Notes: generated by a model not told the origin, from the sequence alone. DNA of 64,000 bases from Malania oleifera (GCF_029873635.1 NC_080423.1:110377087-110441086), one strand, 5' to 3'. Shown: positions 23,171 through 34,905, numbered from the stretch's first letter. A program made the numbers and translations.

Positions 23171-24879
23171 AATTAACTCTCAATCAAAATCTCATACTGT
23201 AATGATTCTTGGAGGAAAATTTCAATGGTTTGAGTTTGGTAGTTTCTTATTTGAGGTCTCGAGCCCTAACCTTGTAAGCGGGTAGAAAGAAATATGAAAT
23301 GAGAAATTGATTATCTTTCGTTTTGTAGTTCAATACAGTAGTAAGCCTCTAATAAATGAGATTTTTTTTTTTTGAAAAATAGCGTTAATGCAAGAAATGA
23401 GATGAACCAACAATACAAAAGATCAGTTGAACTGCAAATTTTCATATTGGATGTTTAATCAGGTCTAAACCTTGTGAGGGGGTTAAGAAAAAAATGAGAA
23501 AAGAAACATTAAAGTAAAGGGCTCCGCTCCTTCGACCGATTGTTTGCATCGGATCATTCCCACTAGTCATGGAATTGTAATGAGGAGGTTAGGATCACAT
23601 GATTACCTCCCATTATGTAACCTAATGTAATAAATCTTTGACCGATAAAAACAGATAAAAGAAAAACGATTAATGCAAAAGATGGGATAGACAAACGAAG
23701 CCAAAGATTAATTGAGATGCGAAATTTTTATTAATAAGGTTTTCTAAAAACATTATTTTTGTTTTAAGGACACAAGATACCCTACAGAGGGTGAGATGAG
23801 TTGATGAGGACAATTCAACATATGGGTCACCATTAAAATCACATGTATTGTCCCCATTTGTATTCACTTAGTATGGGGACATAACAAATGCTTTTGCTTG
23901 AAGGGTGAGAGACCCAAAATGCTTATAATAATTTTAGGGATGTTTTATATAGTTAGGTCGATTTGATCAACTTGTTTTCGATGATGAATAATCCTACACT
24001 TACTATTCAAATTATCATTTTTTCTTCAAGCTTGAAAAAGTAAAATTGAATTCAAGGAACTGTTCGTTTTTACTACCTTGTTTCTTAGTGGGTAGAGTAC
24101 ACATTTTCCACAATTGAAATTTTAGTCAATGATTTAATATGTTCTCTCGACATGTCTATAGATAAAAGAGTAATTAAGTATTAATGTTGGAGAGGTGAAT
24201 TTTACTTCTATTTTAGATTTTTTTTTTTTTTGCAAGTAAAGTTAAAAGGAAGGCTACAGTTTATTAACAAAAATTCTTATTTCACGGCTTTGTAAAATTA
24301 TTTGTACTTCTAAAGTTCATAGATATTCAATACTTTTCTAGACAACTTAGAAATTCAAGGGAAAAACTCTTAATTTGTAAGACAAGATGACTCCTAAAGA
24401 GTGTTGAATATTTTTAAAAAGTTATCAAAAAGTTTTTTGAACGACAAGAACCATAATAGCTTCCAGTGTTATAAATAAGATTTTCGATCGATCTGTCAGG
24501 ATCGTCTAAGACTATACATGCATATAATACTCTTGTAATGATTCAAAAATAACTTTCAACGTTTTCACGATATTGTTTGTTGATAAGGCTCATATAAGAC
24601 CTTTTATATGTATACTATTCTTATAATTACTAGAAAATCAAAAATCGTGAATGTAATTAGATCTAAAACTTAATTCATGAAGATTTCTTAGAATTACAAA
24701 GGTTTAAAAATGTTGTTCATGCAGTGCTACAAATCTCTAAATTATTATTTATTTCAACTCCCGGAAAACTTGTATGTCACATAAGTGTAAATCTATACTC
24801 CATTTTGTAACCATTTTTTTTGTTAGGTATTTTGCTAATACTTGTGAGGAATGGTCAGGGGAAAAGACAATGCTAAAAA
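23171..24879. other. Intergenic DNA, nothing recognised
   Basis: AT-rich sequence with two loosely similar blocks (about 23366-23450 and 23650-23740). No coding or RNA gene is supported. Confidence 0.4.
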
Positions 24880-25135
24880 GGGAAAAAGACACTGACCTAC
24901 CCTAAGGTTTGGTAAAAAAATCTTAACTTTTTTTGTGATTTTAAGAATTTTAAAGTCCTGTCCTAATATTTGTCAAAAAGATACAAACATATTCTTATAT
25001 TTTGTAAAACGATACTTTTTTTAGAAAGTGTGTGTGTCTTTTTGATAAATTTTAGGAGATATCGTTAATATTTTGAAGTTTTAAGAAAGTTCCATACGTT
25101 TGCCAAACTTAAGGGGAGATGAGTATTTTTTGTTC
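24880..25135. mobile_element. Mutator-like foldback MITE, copy 3
   Basis: The left end GGGAAAAAGACACTGACCTA and the reverse complement of the right end, GAACAAAAAATACTCATCTC, fit the family termini. The flanking 9-mers, TGCTAAAAA and TATTAATAA, match at only 6 of 9 positions, so the duplication is decayed or the end is slightly off. Confidence 0.6.
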
Positions 25136-25434
25136 TATTAATAATTAATTATCTGAGAAAAGTAAATATTAATTATTACTAAAAATGATTTATTTAATCT
25201 TCCTTTTGTAATCAAGCATTTTCTTTTCAACAAAAAAAAAATAAAAATAGCTGTGTCAGAGATGCAACTCGGTGGGAAAAAGAGGAAGGGAAAATTACAA
25301 TAGACGGAGGCATCAAATCAAATGTGAGCTAGAACAGGCTGCACAACATCAGATGCCCAGAGAAAAAGAAGCCAAACCCTATGCTATGCACAAATCATTA
25401 TAGCCCTGTCCTCAGCTGTTCATCAACCATCACC

Positions 25435-25472
<38 letters not shown>

Positions 25473-26707
25473 TGTAAGTTTGTGTTTCATAAATGAATTT
25501 TAAACTCTTACTTTGGATTTGTGTGAAATAAAAAAAAATTATTTTATGTTTGAGAGTTTGAATTTTACGTATTAAATTTATATATAGATTTGAATAAAAT
25601 ATAATAAAATATCTATTAAGTTTAGTAAAATTTATGTAAATTCAAATTAAAAGCTTAAAATTCATACTTTTAAATATTACTTTAGTATAATTTTGGAGTG
25701 TATTTTATTTAATTTTATTTAAATTAACATACAAAATTTAAATTCTAAGTTCTAAACATGATCGATAATTTTATACTGTGTCTTATCTAAAGTCATACCG
25801 GTAAAAATATAAAATTTAAGAATCAATTAAAATTATTTTTCAAAATTCATGTGTGGATAATATAATATAAATTGCAGAGACATGTGAAGAGGACAAAAGC
25901 TGAAAGCAATCTACATAACTGTAAAAACTAACTGTAATAACAGAATAACTGTAACACTAAAAGAACAGACATAAATAAAATCATACATATATTCATAATA
26001 ATGGGCAACTGGGTACTACTGTTTTTACATTACAATGGAAATTAAATATTTTTTTACAGATAATTATTGAATAATTAATAATTTATATATGTTGTTTGAT
26101 TAAAAATCAATAGCTAATTAAAATCAAGAGCAGCAGCAGCAGCAGAGGGTTGATGATGTGATCTGGGAATTTGTGCTTGGGGGGAGAGTCAAAATGGACA
26201 GGAACAGGGGATCGGACAGTAAAAATCTTTGGTCTTATTTGGTCGGTTGCAGGCACATGCCCCTTTTGGGTCCTCTCTGTTCTTCATCCATCAATTCTAA
26301 TTCTAATTCTGCTTCTGCTGCTGCTTTCTCTTCCCCTTGCTTTATTCATTCGTTGTTCTAATCAAACAAAGTTACAAACAGACACAGACACTTTACTCAT
26401 CTCCATCAATGGAGATAAGAGTACTTGGAATTTATGATGATGGTGGTGGTGGTGATGAGCTTGGCCTTGATCGAGTGGTTGACTCTGCCAAGAGTTAAAT
26501 TTGAAAGCTGCCTGTGCTTTTCCTGATTAGGGTTTCGCCTGATTTTCTATCTTTTTCTGGGTTTGCTGCAGGAAAAAGAAAATGCGTAGAAAAAGAAGTC
26601 AATGTAAGGGAAAAAACAGAGTACAGAGAAGATGAGCTAGCTGGGTTGGAGTTATTAATTAGTTAACCTGATGGTGCTGGTGGGGGACAGGTGATCTTGA
26701 TTTTATG
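25136..26707. other. Region downstream of the bHLH gene
   Basis: A (TA)n run lies at 25437-25470 and a short (CAG)n run at 26131-26146. From about 26150 to 26640 the sequence is less AT-rich and may include 3' UTR or downstream transcribed sequence of the minus-strand bHLH gene; I cannot place the polyadenylation site. Confidence 0.4.
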
Positions 26708-28512
26708 TCAATGAAAAGAACATAGGCTGCTGTTGAACCCAGATTGATTGAACAGCTTTTGTCTTTGCTCATCCACTTCCCATAACAAGCTTGCATTGTC
26801 CTGAAATAAAAAAAAAAAAGTGATAATAAATTATTATTGTTTGATGATCATATGTAATTTTCTAATTTTTTTTTAAAAAAGGGCTAAGATGGGAATTGAC
26901 AATACCTGAGGGAAGGCATTGATTGGCCTGACCTGCCCTTGTTGAAGGAAAACAGAAGAGGAAGAGTCAAGCAGGGGATAGCAGCTGTTGGCTGTGCAGG
27001 GGAAGGTGGCTGTGGTTGTATCAGCAGCACCAAAAGCAGTGGGCGGAGTTGAGCTGCATTGCTGCACAATTATGCATTACCAAAGAAAAAGAAAAAGATT
27101 ATTCTTTGTTTGTTTAGTTTGTTTTGTTTTGGTTTTGGTTTTGGTTTTTGTTTTTGTTTTCTTACCTCTGGTCTGACCATAAATGCATCCAAGTCCATTC
27201 CAAAGTTGTAAAGCATGGGGTTCACAGTAGCAAGCTTCATGGAGAGGAACTGGAAAAACATTGACATAATAAATTTTAAAGATAAAATATAACAAGGTGA
27301 AAGGAGATCAAGAAAATGAAGATCACCTCAACTTGATTTTGTAGGGACTGAACATAGTTGATGATTTCATCCAACATGAGGGCCTTTCCTGTTACCTGTT
27401 TTAACATAAAGCACACATGAAGCTGTCAGAAGAACACATCTACTCCTGAAGGGGGGAGAGAGAGAGAGAGAGAGAACATTGTTTGTTTAATTTATTTATT
27501 TTTTTCTTGTAAGAGACAAAGTGAAGACAAAAGGGTCTGTGAACTTCTTCACCTTGTCACAACCAGGAACAAGAGATTGCAACAGCTTCATCCTTTCACT
27601 TATTTTCTCTCTTCTCACCTGATACCGATTTGCAGAAAATCATCAGACCATTTTCAGTAAACAAACATAATTCATGCGGGCATTATCTGAATTTCATTAA
27701 CTTCTCGCCTCTCTCTCTCTCTCTCTCTCTCTCACCCTTTCTGCAAGGCTGTGGCTGTCTGTTGCTTGGCCTCTCCTTGCTCTGACATGAATGTAGCCTT
27801 TTGGGGCTTCTTCAGGACCTTTCTTCTGATCTTTCCTTTCAGCCTTTAGCTTCTTTTCTTCATCCTTCAGAGGACCATTGATGCACTTCCTTTGTTTCTT
27901 GCCTTCTCCATCTCTTGCATCCTTATAATCAATTTGCCCATGAAAGAAAAACCAACAATATCAAATCAGCTAACAGGAAGATATTGAAATTTCACATAAT
28001 TCAATCTTAATTAATGAATTGAAGGCCAAAATTACCAAAACCAGATGGGAAAATTACGAAACTCAACCCAATTCAAGATCAACTAATTAATCCCCAGTAG
28101 GTTTAATGTTTCATTAATCAATTTTTACCTTGGACTGAGAAGAGCTCAGGGAAGACCCTTCTCCATTTTTTCTCTTCTCCGCCGAAGAAGTCATCATCTG
28201 GGTCACCTGCTCCCCGCTCTCGAGCTTGTCCACCACCACTGAAGAATCTGTGTTCTGTTTACTCTGTTTTTTGGTCACAGAGAGCTGATTATCGCTGAGA
28301 GCAAGCTTCGAGCAGTGCTCGAGGCAGCTACCTTCTTGAATTTTAACATCTTCTGGGATCTCCTGAACAGGCTCCGGCGGGAAGAACTGGGAAAAGCAGG
28401 CGGCGTCGATGCTGCCATCCTCCAAGAAAGCAGAGGCCTTGACAGAGTTATTGTTCTGATAGAAAACAGGGTCGAGAAGAAACGGTGGGTGCTGATATGA
28501 GAAAGCTGCCAT
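26708..28512 (-). CDS. bHLH137: bHLH transcription factor, bHLH137-like, complete
   Basis: Seven coding exons on the minus strand, all GT-AG and all breaking between codons: 28512-28129, 27921-27736, 27618-27553, 27395-27327, 27249-27166, 27061-26906 and 26800-26708 (stop TGA), giving 345 residues. The bHLH domain (residues about 175-235) contains [20 protein letters not shown] and [21 protein letters not shown], with the H-E-R DNA-contact pattern replaced by the HSLAERVRR form of the BEE/HBI1/BPE group, followed by [18 protein letters not shown]. The start MAAFSYQ and end GFNSSLCSF match the Arabidopsis bHLH137 pattern as I recall it. The first ATG downstream of the TATA box was chosen; an in-frame ATG at 28713 lies upstream of that box. 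The protein should act in the nucleus as a growth-related regulator (family inference). Introns contain GA/CT microsatellites. Confidence 0.92.
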
Positions 28513-28632
28513 TGGAGGAACAGGGTATTCGAAAAGGGAAGGAGCTGTTGAATGAAATTGCAGAGGCGATGTCTGTTCAGATGCAGAGATTGAGCAGAAT
28601 GGGGACTTGGAGAGAACTAGGAGGCAGGGGAT

Positions 28633-28642
28633 TATATAAAAG
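28633..28642 (-). promoter_or_regulatory. Probable TATA box of the bHLH137-like gene
   Basis: The minus strand reads TTTTATATAA here, about 120 nt upstream of the chosen ATG. That fits a transcript start near 28605 and a short pyrimidine-rich 5' leader. Confidence 0.6.
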
Positions 28643-28699
28643 ATGAGGGGAGAGAGAAAAAGACATGGAAAAAAAATGCTAAAATCTTTGTGACTCGTC

Positions 28700-29289
28700 C
28701 ACTCGCCATGCAATTAATGCAAAAATTTCTCTGCATTGACTGGTCCTCTCTGTTTTTCTCTCTCTAGACGAAAAGTAGAGTTCATGGGGAATGTGGGATT
28801 AGGCAAAGATTATGTTTTTCTCATTAATGGGATTAGTGAAGAATTTGCCTCTTTCGAAAAAAGGAAAGGGTCTTTTTTTCATCGCAGTTTGATGGATCTT
28901 GAAGCACAGAGCATCAGTGATCCAGAATTTGAGATAAGCTATTAAAATATTACTATTATTATTATTGTTAATTCCTCTGTTTTGGTTAATGTCATGAGAG
29001 TGATATGGGCACTGAACTCACTCACTCCCCTTCTCTTTTTGGTTTGTAGCACAGAAACAGAGACTTCCTCTGTTTCGCTTGAAATTATTAGTGCGACTGA
29101 TGGATAAATGGGTCATTTTGGGTTTCCATTGCACCTTAATTAATGGATAAATGGGGTTGAGAAATTCTATATTATGGATTCAAATATCTATTATATTAAT
29201 TATTATATTTATTTACTATTATAACAAAAGAAAATATAATTATTTTAAAAAATAATTAACAAAAGACACCGACTTCTTGAATTTGATAA
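28700..29289. other. Upstream of the bHLH gene, no coding sequence supported
   Basis: This is the putative promoter region of the bHLH gene. An open frame at 28736-28945 has no recognised similarity. Confidence 0.4.
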
Positions 29290-29775
29290 AAAAACTGTTA
29301 AAACTTGATATACATTATTAACTCACAAATTAAAATTTTAAAATTTTTGGTAAAGTGGTAATCTAATATGGTATTAGAGTTTATTTTCAGGAGGTCATGG
29401 ATTTTAATATTGTTGTCCATATTTTTCCTATGGTTTATCTCACCATGTGTTGTCGAACTGCACGAGGAGTGTTAAAGTTTGATAAATATTATTGACTCAC
29501 AACTAAAAAGCTTAAACTTTTAGGTAAACTAATAATCTAACCTAGTATCATAATCGGTTTTGAAAAGGTCATGAATTCCAATCTTGTCGCCCGCATTTAT
29601 TTTATAATATTTAAAAGAAAAAAATTGTTCCCTATAATGATGTGTTACATATCATGTGTTTATCTCTCCATGTGTTGTTGCGCAGCAGAGGAGTATTAAA
29701 GTTTGATATACATTGTTTGCCCACAAACTCATAGTTTAAACTTTCAGGTAAAGTGACAATCTAATAAGAACAAAC
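29290..29775. repeat. Tandem copies of a dispersed repeat with tRNA-like boxes
   Basis: Two full and one partial unit of roughly 200 bp repeat the order: TTGATATACATTATT, ACTCACAA, AAACTTTTAGGTAAA, TATCATAATCGGTTTTG and GGTCATGAATTCCAATCTTG. The last two boxes loosely resemble pol III A and B boxes. Inverted relatives lie at about 5040-5310 and 8540-8820. A SINE origin is possible but unproven. Confidence 0.5.
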
Positions 29776-30723
29776 TTCTTCTAATAATCTAAGATTTCAA
29801 AACCATTATAAACTATTCTATGGTATTTTTGAAATCTTAGGGAAAATTTGTATTTCTTTCTTAAATTTCAGGGAAAGTAGGGAGTTCTTTAAACCTCGAG
29901 AAATTCATGTCTTTTTCTTAAATCTCGGTGACATGCATTTAATTAAAAAAAATAAAGTTAAGAAGTTTTTTTTCAATGTTTGGTAAAAAAACACAAACTT
30001 TAGCTAAGATTTCCAGAATCTCACACACTTTCGATATTTAATTTTTTGGGATGCTTATATCTTTCCTTTTGGGCAAGTATAAGGAAATATTTGTATTTAT
30101 TTTTTTGACAAATCACATAAAAAGTCTATTAAATGCCTAGTTAGATTCCATCTTTTTCTCAAATTTGAGAAAATAATTGTGTTTTTTTACCAAATTTTAC
30201 GGAAGATTAGTTTTTTTTTACCCAAAAAATAAGTATAAATTTTTAAAATATATATATAATAAATATAATTTTCTATTTATTCCAAAAAAAATGTAGATTT
30301 TTTCCTTTGAAATATATTTTTTAAAAATAAATTCTACTATTAAATTGGTACACATTTAATTTTTTTGAATTTTAACTTATATTTATTAAAAGTTTTTAGG
30401 TAAAGAGCAAAAAAAAAGAAAGAGAGAAATAATCGTGATAATGAACAGTATGAAGTACTGTCACCGGCAGCCGATGGGTACCATCAAAGGAAAAACAGAT
30501 TCCTGTCAGTGAACAGAGGACAATTAAGAGGGGAAAGAGGAGAGAGACAGAGACTTCAATAATATTAAGGAACAATTTCATAAATAACTTTTGATTATGA
30601 AAATGAAATAAAATTTGAGTGAAAATATACTAATTATGTAAAAAAATTATTTAATGAAAAGTTTATGAGATTTTTATATGAGATAAAATAAGAAAAGAAT
30701 AATTATCTTTAATATAAAATTTA
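29776..30723. other. Degenerate MITE-like sequence, no gene
   Basis: Blocks such as TTTTGAAATCTTAGGGAAAA (about 29828) resemble the interior of the Mutator-like MITE family, but ends and duplications cannot be placed. The remainder is AT-rich and unassigned. Confidence 0.4.
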
Positions 30724-31489
30724 AAATAAAAGACGCTCTCATCTCTTTAAAGTTTAGTAAAAAGACAAAGATCACTTTTGAGATCTTAATGTCATACTTA
30801 AGGATGAATATAATTCGATTTTATCCAAATTAATCAACTAAATTTGGTCAATTCAGTTCGGTTTTATAATTTAGTAAATTCAATTATTCCATTTTTGGTT
30901 CGGTTATAGAGAAAGTGAATTTCGGTTAATTGATTTATGTAATTAATTAATAATTGAATATAAATTATATAATTTAGGGTTCCTATAATTTCCTAAATCA
31001 TTATGTAACTAATTAATAATTAAATATAAATTATTAAGTTGAAATTTGAAAGCATACAAATTATACAATTATTTTTTTTTATTAATTATAATTTGATTTG
31101 GTTAATCGAATTAACAAAAAATTCGATTTAGTCGAGTACGATTCAGTTAAGAAGTGTAATTCGGTCGATTTAGTTACAATGGAGAGTCAACCGAAAAAGA
31201 TCAGTTAATTTGCTGAATTGGCTTAACCAATCGATTGCACACCCCTAGTCATAGCTCCTAAAATTTTAAAAATATCTCAAACCTTTTCTGAGATCTTGTC
31301 AAATCAAACCTGTCTTATAAAATCTTTTCTTTTTGCAAAATATAAGGGAAAATTTGTATCTTTTTTAACAAATTTCTACAAAATCCTTGAAATTCTTAAA
31401 ACCTCTAGAGGGGTCCTGAAAATTTTTGAAACCTCAGGAGGTCATTGTATTTTTTGTCAAATCTCATAAGAGGTCAGAGTCTTTTGTTC
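30724..31489. mobile_element. Mutator-like foldback MITE, copy 4, interrupted
   Basis: The left terminus AAATAAAAGACGCTCTCATC pairs with the reverse complement of the right terminus, GAACAAAAGACTCTGACCTC. The flanking 9-bp repeats TAAAATTTA are perfect (30715-30723 and 31490-31498). The element is split by a hAT-like MITE at 30799-31247. Confidence 0.72.
30799..31247. mobile_element. hAT-like MITE nested in a Mutator-like MITE
   Basis: It has a 449-bp interior rich in AATTCGGTTAA-type blocks, a left end TAAGGATGAATATAA and a right end TTGCACACCCCTA, whose reverse complement is TAGGGGTGTGCAA. Flanks GTCATACT and GTCATAGC form an imperfect 8-bp duplication, the length used by hAT elements. A second copy lies at 31734-34218. 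Confidence 0.6.
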
Positions 31490-32112
31490 TAAAATTTAAA
31501 ATATTTATATATTTTAGATGTTTATTTATGTTTTTCATTTTGTTAACGGTGACAATTATTTTTTCTTTTGTAAATTATCTCGTTTGCAAGCTAGAACCAT
31601 TATATTTTTAGGAATTATTAATTCAAAACATAAACTTTGTGATTTTATCTTGTGTCTAACTAATTATAGGCATGTGTTTTATTTTATTTTTATTTAATAA
31701 TTTTAAGATTTTTATTAAATACTTTCCTTTGACTAGGAGTGAGCATAATTTATTTTTAACCGAATAACCAAATTAACCGACTGAATTTGGTTGGTTCGGC
31801 TTGGTTTCATAATGGGGTAAATTCAGGTATTCTATTTTTGGTTCGTTATGGGGAAAATATAATTCGGTTAACCAAATTGCCCGAATTTTAATTAATTAAT
31901 AATTAAATATAATTATTAAATTATATGATTTTAGGCTAGTGTTCCAAACTTCCAATGTTACATTCGATCATTCTCAGATTCCCTTCCCATGTGGTCATTC
32001 CCATTTCAGCATACAAACTATGCATTCATAATTTTTTCCCTATAATTAATTTTAATTTTATTTGGTTAAATTCGATTAACCGAATTACCCGACAATTCGG
32101 TCAGTTCAGTTA

Positions 32113-34156
32113 TGTGACAACCCGAATAATAATGGAATTTAAATAATAAAGAGGAAAGGAAATGAAAACAGTAACAGAAGGAGGAGTTCAACTTCGTTGA
32201 TGACGTTGCACTTTGGAAGGAATAACCGAGGGGAATCAACAGGACTTCGTCGACGAATACAGGGGATTTGTCGATGAGGGCTTAAGAGAATTCGTCGATG
32301 AAGACTGAATTTCGTTGATGAGGACTGAATTTCGTCGACGAAATTATTGAAGGATTCATCGACGAATGGCGTGGCTCGTCGATGAATCCAGTTCTATAAA
32401 TACAAAAATCCGGATTTTACTTCACAATTAAGCAAACCTTCATTTCTCTCTCTCTCCCCTTCCGTCCTCTTTCTCTCTCTCTTCGATTTTGGGTCGGATT
32501 TACGCCGGTTCGACGTTCTGGAAGTCACCACGACGCTCCTGAAAAAGTTCTCTCCAAATCTGCCAGAGTGGATCGTTGGTGAAAGCAAGTTGGAAATCAT
32601 CCCTGAGTTGAGGTAAGACTTTTTAAGCCAAATTCAATCCTATGATAGTTATAGGAAATGTACATGTAGAAATATTGAAGTTTAGTACTGTGAATTTTCA
32701 GTTTCAGGATATTGATCAGGAAATCCTATGGGGGGTAGACCAGGATATTTTAGGGGCTTTCTCAATAGCCAGGTAAGGGAATAAACTAAAACCGTTATTT
32801 TTCACTCAAATTGCTATTATTTATGAGCAAACTGTTTTCCTGAAAATATGTATGATATTTGAATATTATGGAATTAATTCACATTTGGGAAAAATACCGT
32901 TATTATGTTGAAACATGTATATATGTATGAGACGCCAGAAAACATGATTTTCAAAATATAATGTATAGTTTTATATAGAAAATGTGTGACATTAATATTA
33001 TTTTACGCGAAGAAATATTATGATATGAATGCAGTATGATTTGAGAAGTTATGAAAGTATACAGTACATTATAATTGTGATAAATGCATGATAAAATGAT
33101 TATTTTCAGAATGACGTATTTATGTATGATATGTTCGGCACGAAGCCGTAATTATGATATGTTTGGCACGAGACCGTAATTATATTATGTTTGGCACGAG
33201 GCCGAAATTACGATATGTTCGGCACGAGGCCGTAATGATGTTATATATATGATCATGTATTATATGTTATTAGAACCCGAATGTTAGTTTAGTTCAGTTC
33301 AGGGGCTCGGTACCGTAACTTATAGATCAGATGTTTATGATCAAATTAGTACTAACCACCCCACGAGGGGGTGGGAGATGGATAGTCGATGTGGCTTTCA
33401 GTAGAGTGTGGACGTCCACCTGGCAGTCCGGACCAGGGTGTGGCGGACTCATCGTACTTACAAACATATTTGATTCGGTAGTGGTCGACCAGCCATTGTC
33501 GGGTCCCGCCTTCGGACTGCACAACCTGTCATGGGGGGTAATACATGACATTAGCTAGCTATTCATCCTCGGTATGTTTTCAATATTATCAATTATAACA
33601 GATATTTCACGTACGATATGATTTATTAACAAGTATGGAAGTAAAAGATTATTCAGTATGTTACGATAAATGTCTATACATATATGAAATGTATTTTATA
33701 TATATATATATATATATAAATGCCTTAAATATTCATGTTGTTACACAACTGTATTTAGTTTATTTTCCTTTACTGAGAAGTATCTCACCCTTGAACTTAA
33801 TATATTTTTCAGAAGACCCTGAGTGACCGACGGGTCGTGACCGCCATTGAGTTTACTAAGCTACCCCGATAGGAGGGTAAGCAGTGTACTAGGATCAGAA
33901 TTATTTTGATTATGGGATCCTAGATGTATTTTGAAATATTTTGGAGAAATATGAATGGATATAGTATTTAGGAAATGTAGATAACTCTGGTATTATGCTT
34001 CTAGTATTATGCTTTATGGATGAATGATTTAAATTTTATGTTTACTGCTGCTTAGGTTTCCGCTGTAATTGACAGGTGTCCCCATTACCCACGGGTTCGG
34101 GTCGACTTTTCCATATATTATGTTACATATTGTATTAAGAAATTGAGGTTGTTACA
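32113..34156 (+). mobile_element. Solo LTR of a Ty3/gypsy-type element, 2.04 kb
   Basis: It starts TGTGACAACC and ends GGTTGTTACA, perfect style TG...CA inverted termini. It is flanked by a perfect 5-bp duplication AGTTA (32108-32112 and 34157-34161). A TATA box (CTATAAATAC) lies at about 32393-32402, preceded by about eight TTCGTCGACGAA-type palindromes (32190-32390) and followed by a pyrimidine-rich leader. The motif TTACTGAG...TCTCACCC lies at 33769-33790, and a putative 64-nt exon at 33813-33876. Confidence 0.88.
33127..33240. repeat. Four tandem copies of a 29-30 bp unit
   Basis: The unit GTTCGGCACGAGGCCGTAAT plus about 10 bases (ATTATGATAT) is repeated four times within the solo LTR. 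Confidence 0.9.
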
Positions 34157-34385
34157 AGTTATGTTGTGAGGTTAATTGGCCGAATTGACCGAACCGACTG
34201 ATTGCACACCCCTCCCTACCTTTGACACGTTCAAAAGTTTCAAACTAGAATTTAAAATTCGATATGACTCTATCTTCACGACTTTTAGTTGTGATTTTTT
34301 TATTCTTAAACACATTTATAATAAAGTTAGAGGAAACTTTTAAGCTTAGAAAATGAAAGCGAAAAAAATTAGAATAGCAAAAAAA

Positions 34386-34458
<73 letters not shown>
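34386..34458. repeat. (AC)n-(AT)n compound microsatellite
   Basis: About 55 bases of AC followed by about 18 of AT, just left of the composite insertion. The related duplicate at 57135-57163 has a shorter AC run. Confidence 0.95.
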
Positions 34459-34480
34459 GTATATATTTGTATTCACATTT

Positions 34481-34905
34481 TGTAACGCCACGACTTGCCA
34501 CGTAGGCCTGGGGTGCTACTTTAGTAACATTTGTGTACCTGATACCATAATCAGTAATATAAATGCAACGGAAATAAATAAAATATTCTCCATAAACCAT
34601 TACCAGAGTTCTAAGGTACCTTTATACACAATAGTCTCCAATTATTCATATTACAACCCATTAAAATAGTACAAACAAAAACAACTCATTCCATACACCC
34701 ATATTACATACTCAAGGCTTCAAACCCAACTTATATATGGTAGAGTTCTTACCGACACTCAAAAAACTAACTAGCTATCACCCCGCCCCGGAGTTCGCTA
34801 AACTCGACCTCAAGATGGTCCTGAAAAGATAATTTTTATATTAGGGTGAGATACTTCTCAATAAGGCAGATTAAGTTAACATCAGTGTGTAGTCAGCATG
34901 CATTA
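34481..34905 (-). mobile_element. Outer element: 3' part of a minus-strand LTR
   Basis: On the minus strand it contains the TTACTGAG-like motif (as CTTATTGAGAAGTATCTCACC, about 34845-34865), then a putative exon 34820-34753 (68 nt, acceptor TTTTCAG, donor GTAAG), and ends ...GGCGTTACA at 34481. The order matches the other LTRs in the window. Near 34905 it switches abruptly to plus-strand LTR sequence. Confidence 0.65.

Larger units (their letters stand above)
31734..34218. mobile_element. hAT-like MITE, split by a solo LTR
   Basis: The ends TAGGAGTGAGCAT and ATTGCACACCCCTCCCTA are flanked by a perfect 8-bp duplication CCTTTGAC (31726-31733 and 34219-34226). Removing the solo LTR and one AGTTA copy leaves about 436 bp, matching the 449-bp copy at 30799-31247. 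A third, left-truncated copy ends at 56967 and lacks the LTR. Confidence 0.75.

Noticed and set aside
26158..26437. Two overlapping plus-strand frames downstream of the bHLH gene
   Set aside because: Neither resembles a known protein; composition follows short TCTAAT and GCT repeats.
28513..28713. Upstream in-frame start (MHGEW...) for the bHLH gene
   Set aside because: It lies upstream of the TATA box and encodes a hydrophobic stretch atypical of bHLH proteins; MAAFSYQ at 28512 fits the family start.
33327..33558. Paired 74- and 75-residue frames on opposite strands
   Set aside because: Inside the solo LTR, in a stretch shared in layout with 40205-40510 of another LTR; no protein similarity.
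34245..34600. Minus-strand frames rich in CVCVCV
   Set aside because: Translations of the (AC)n microsatellite.
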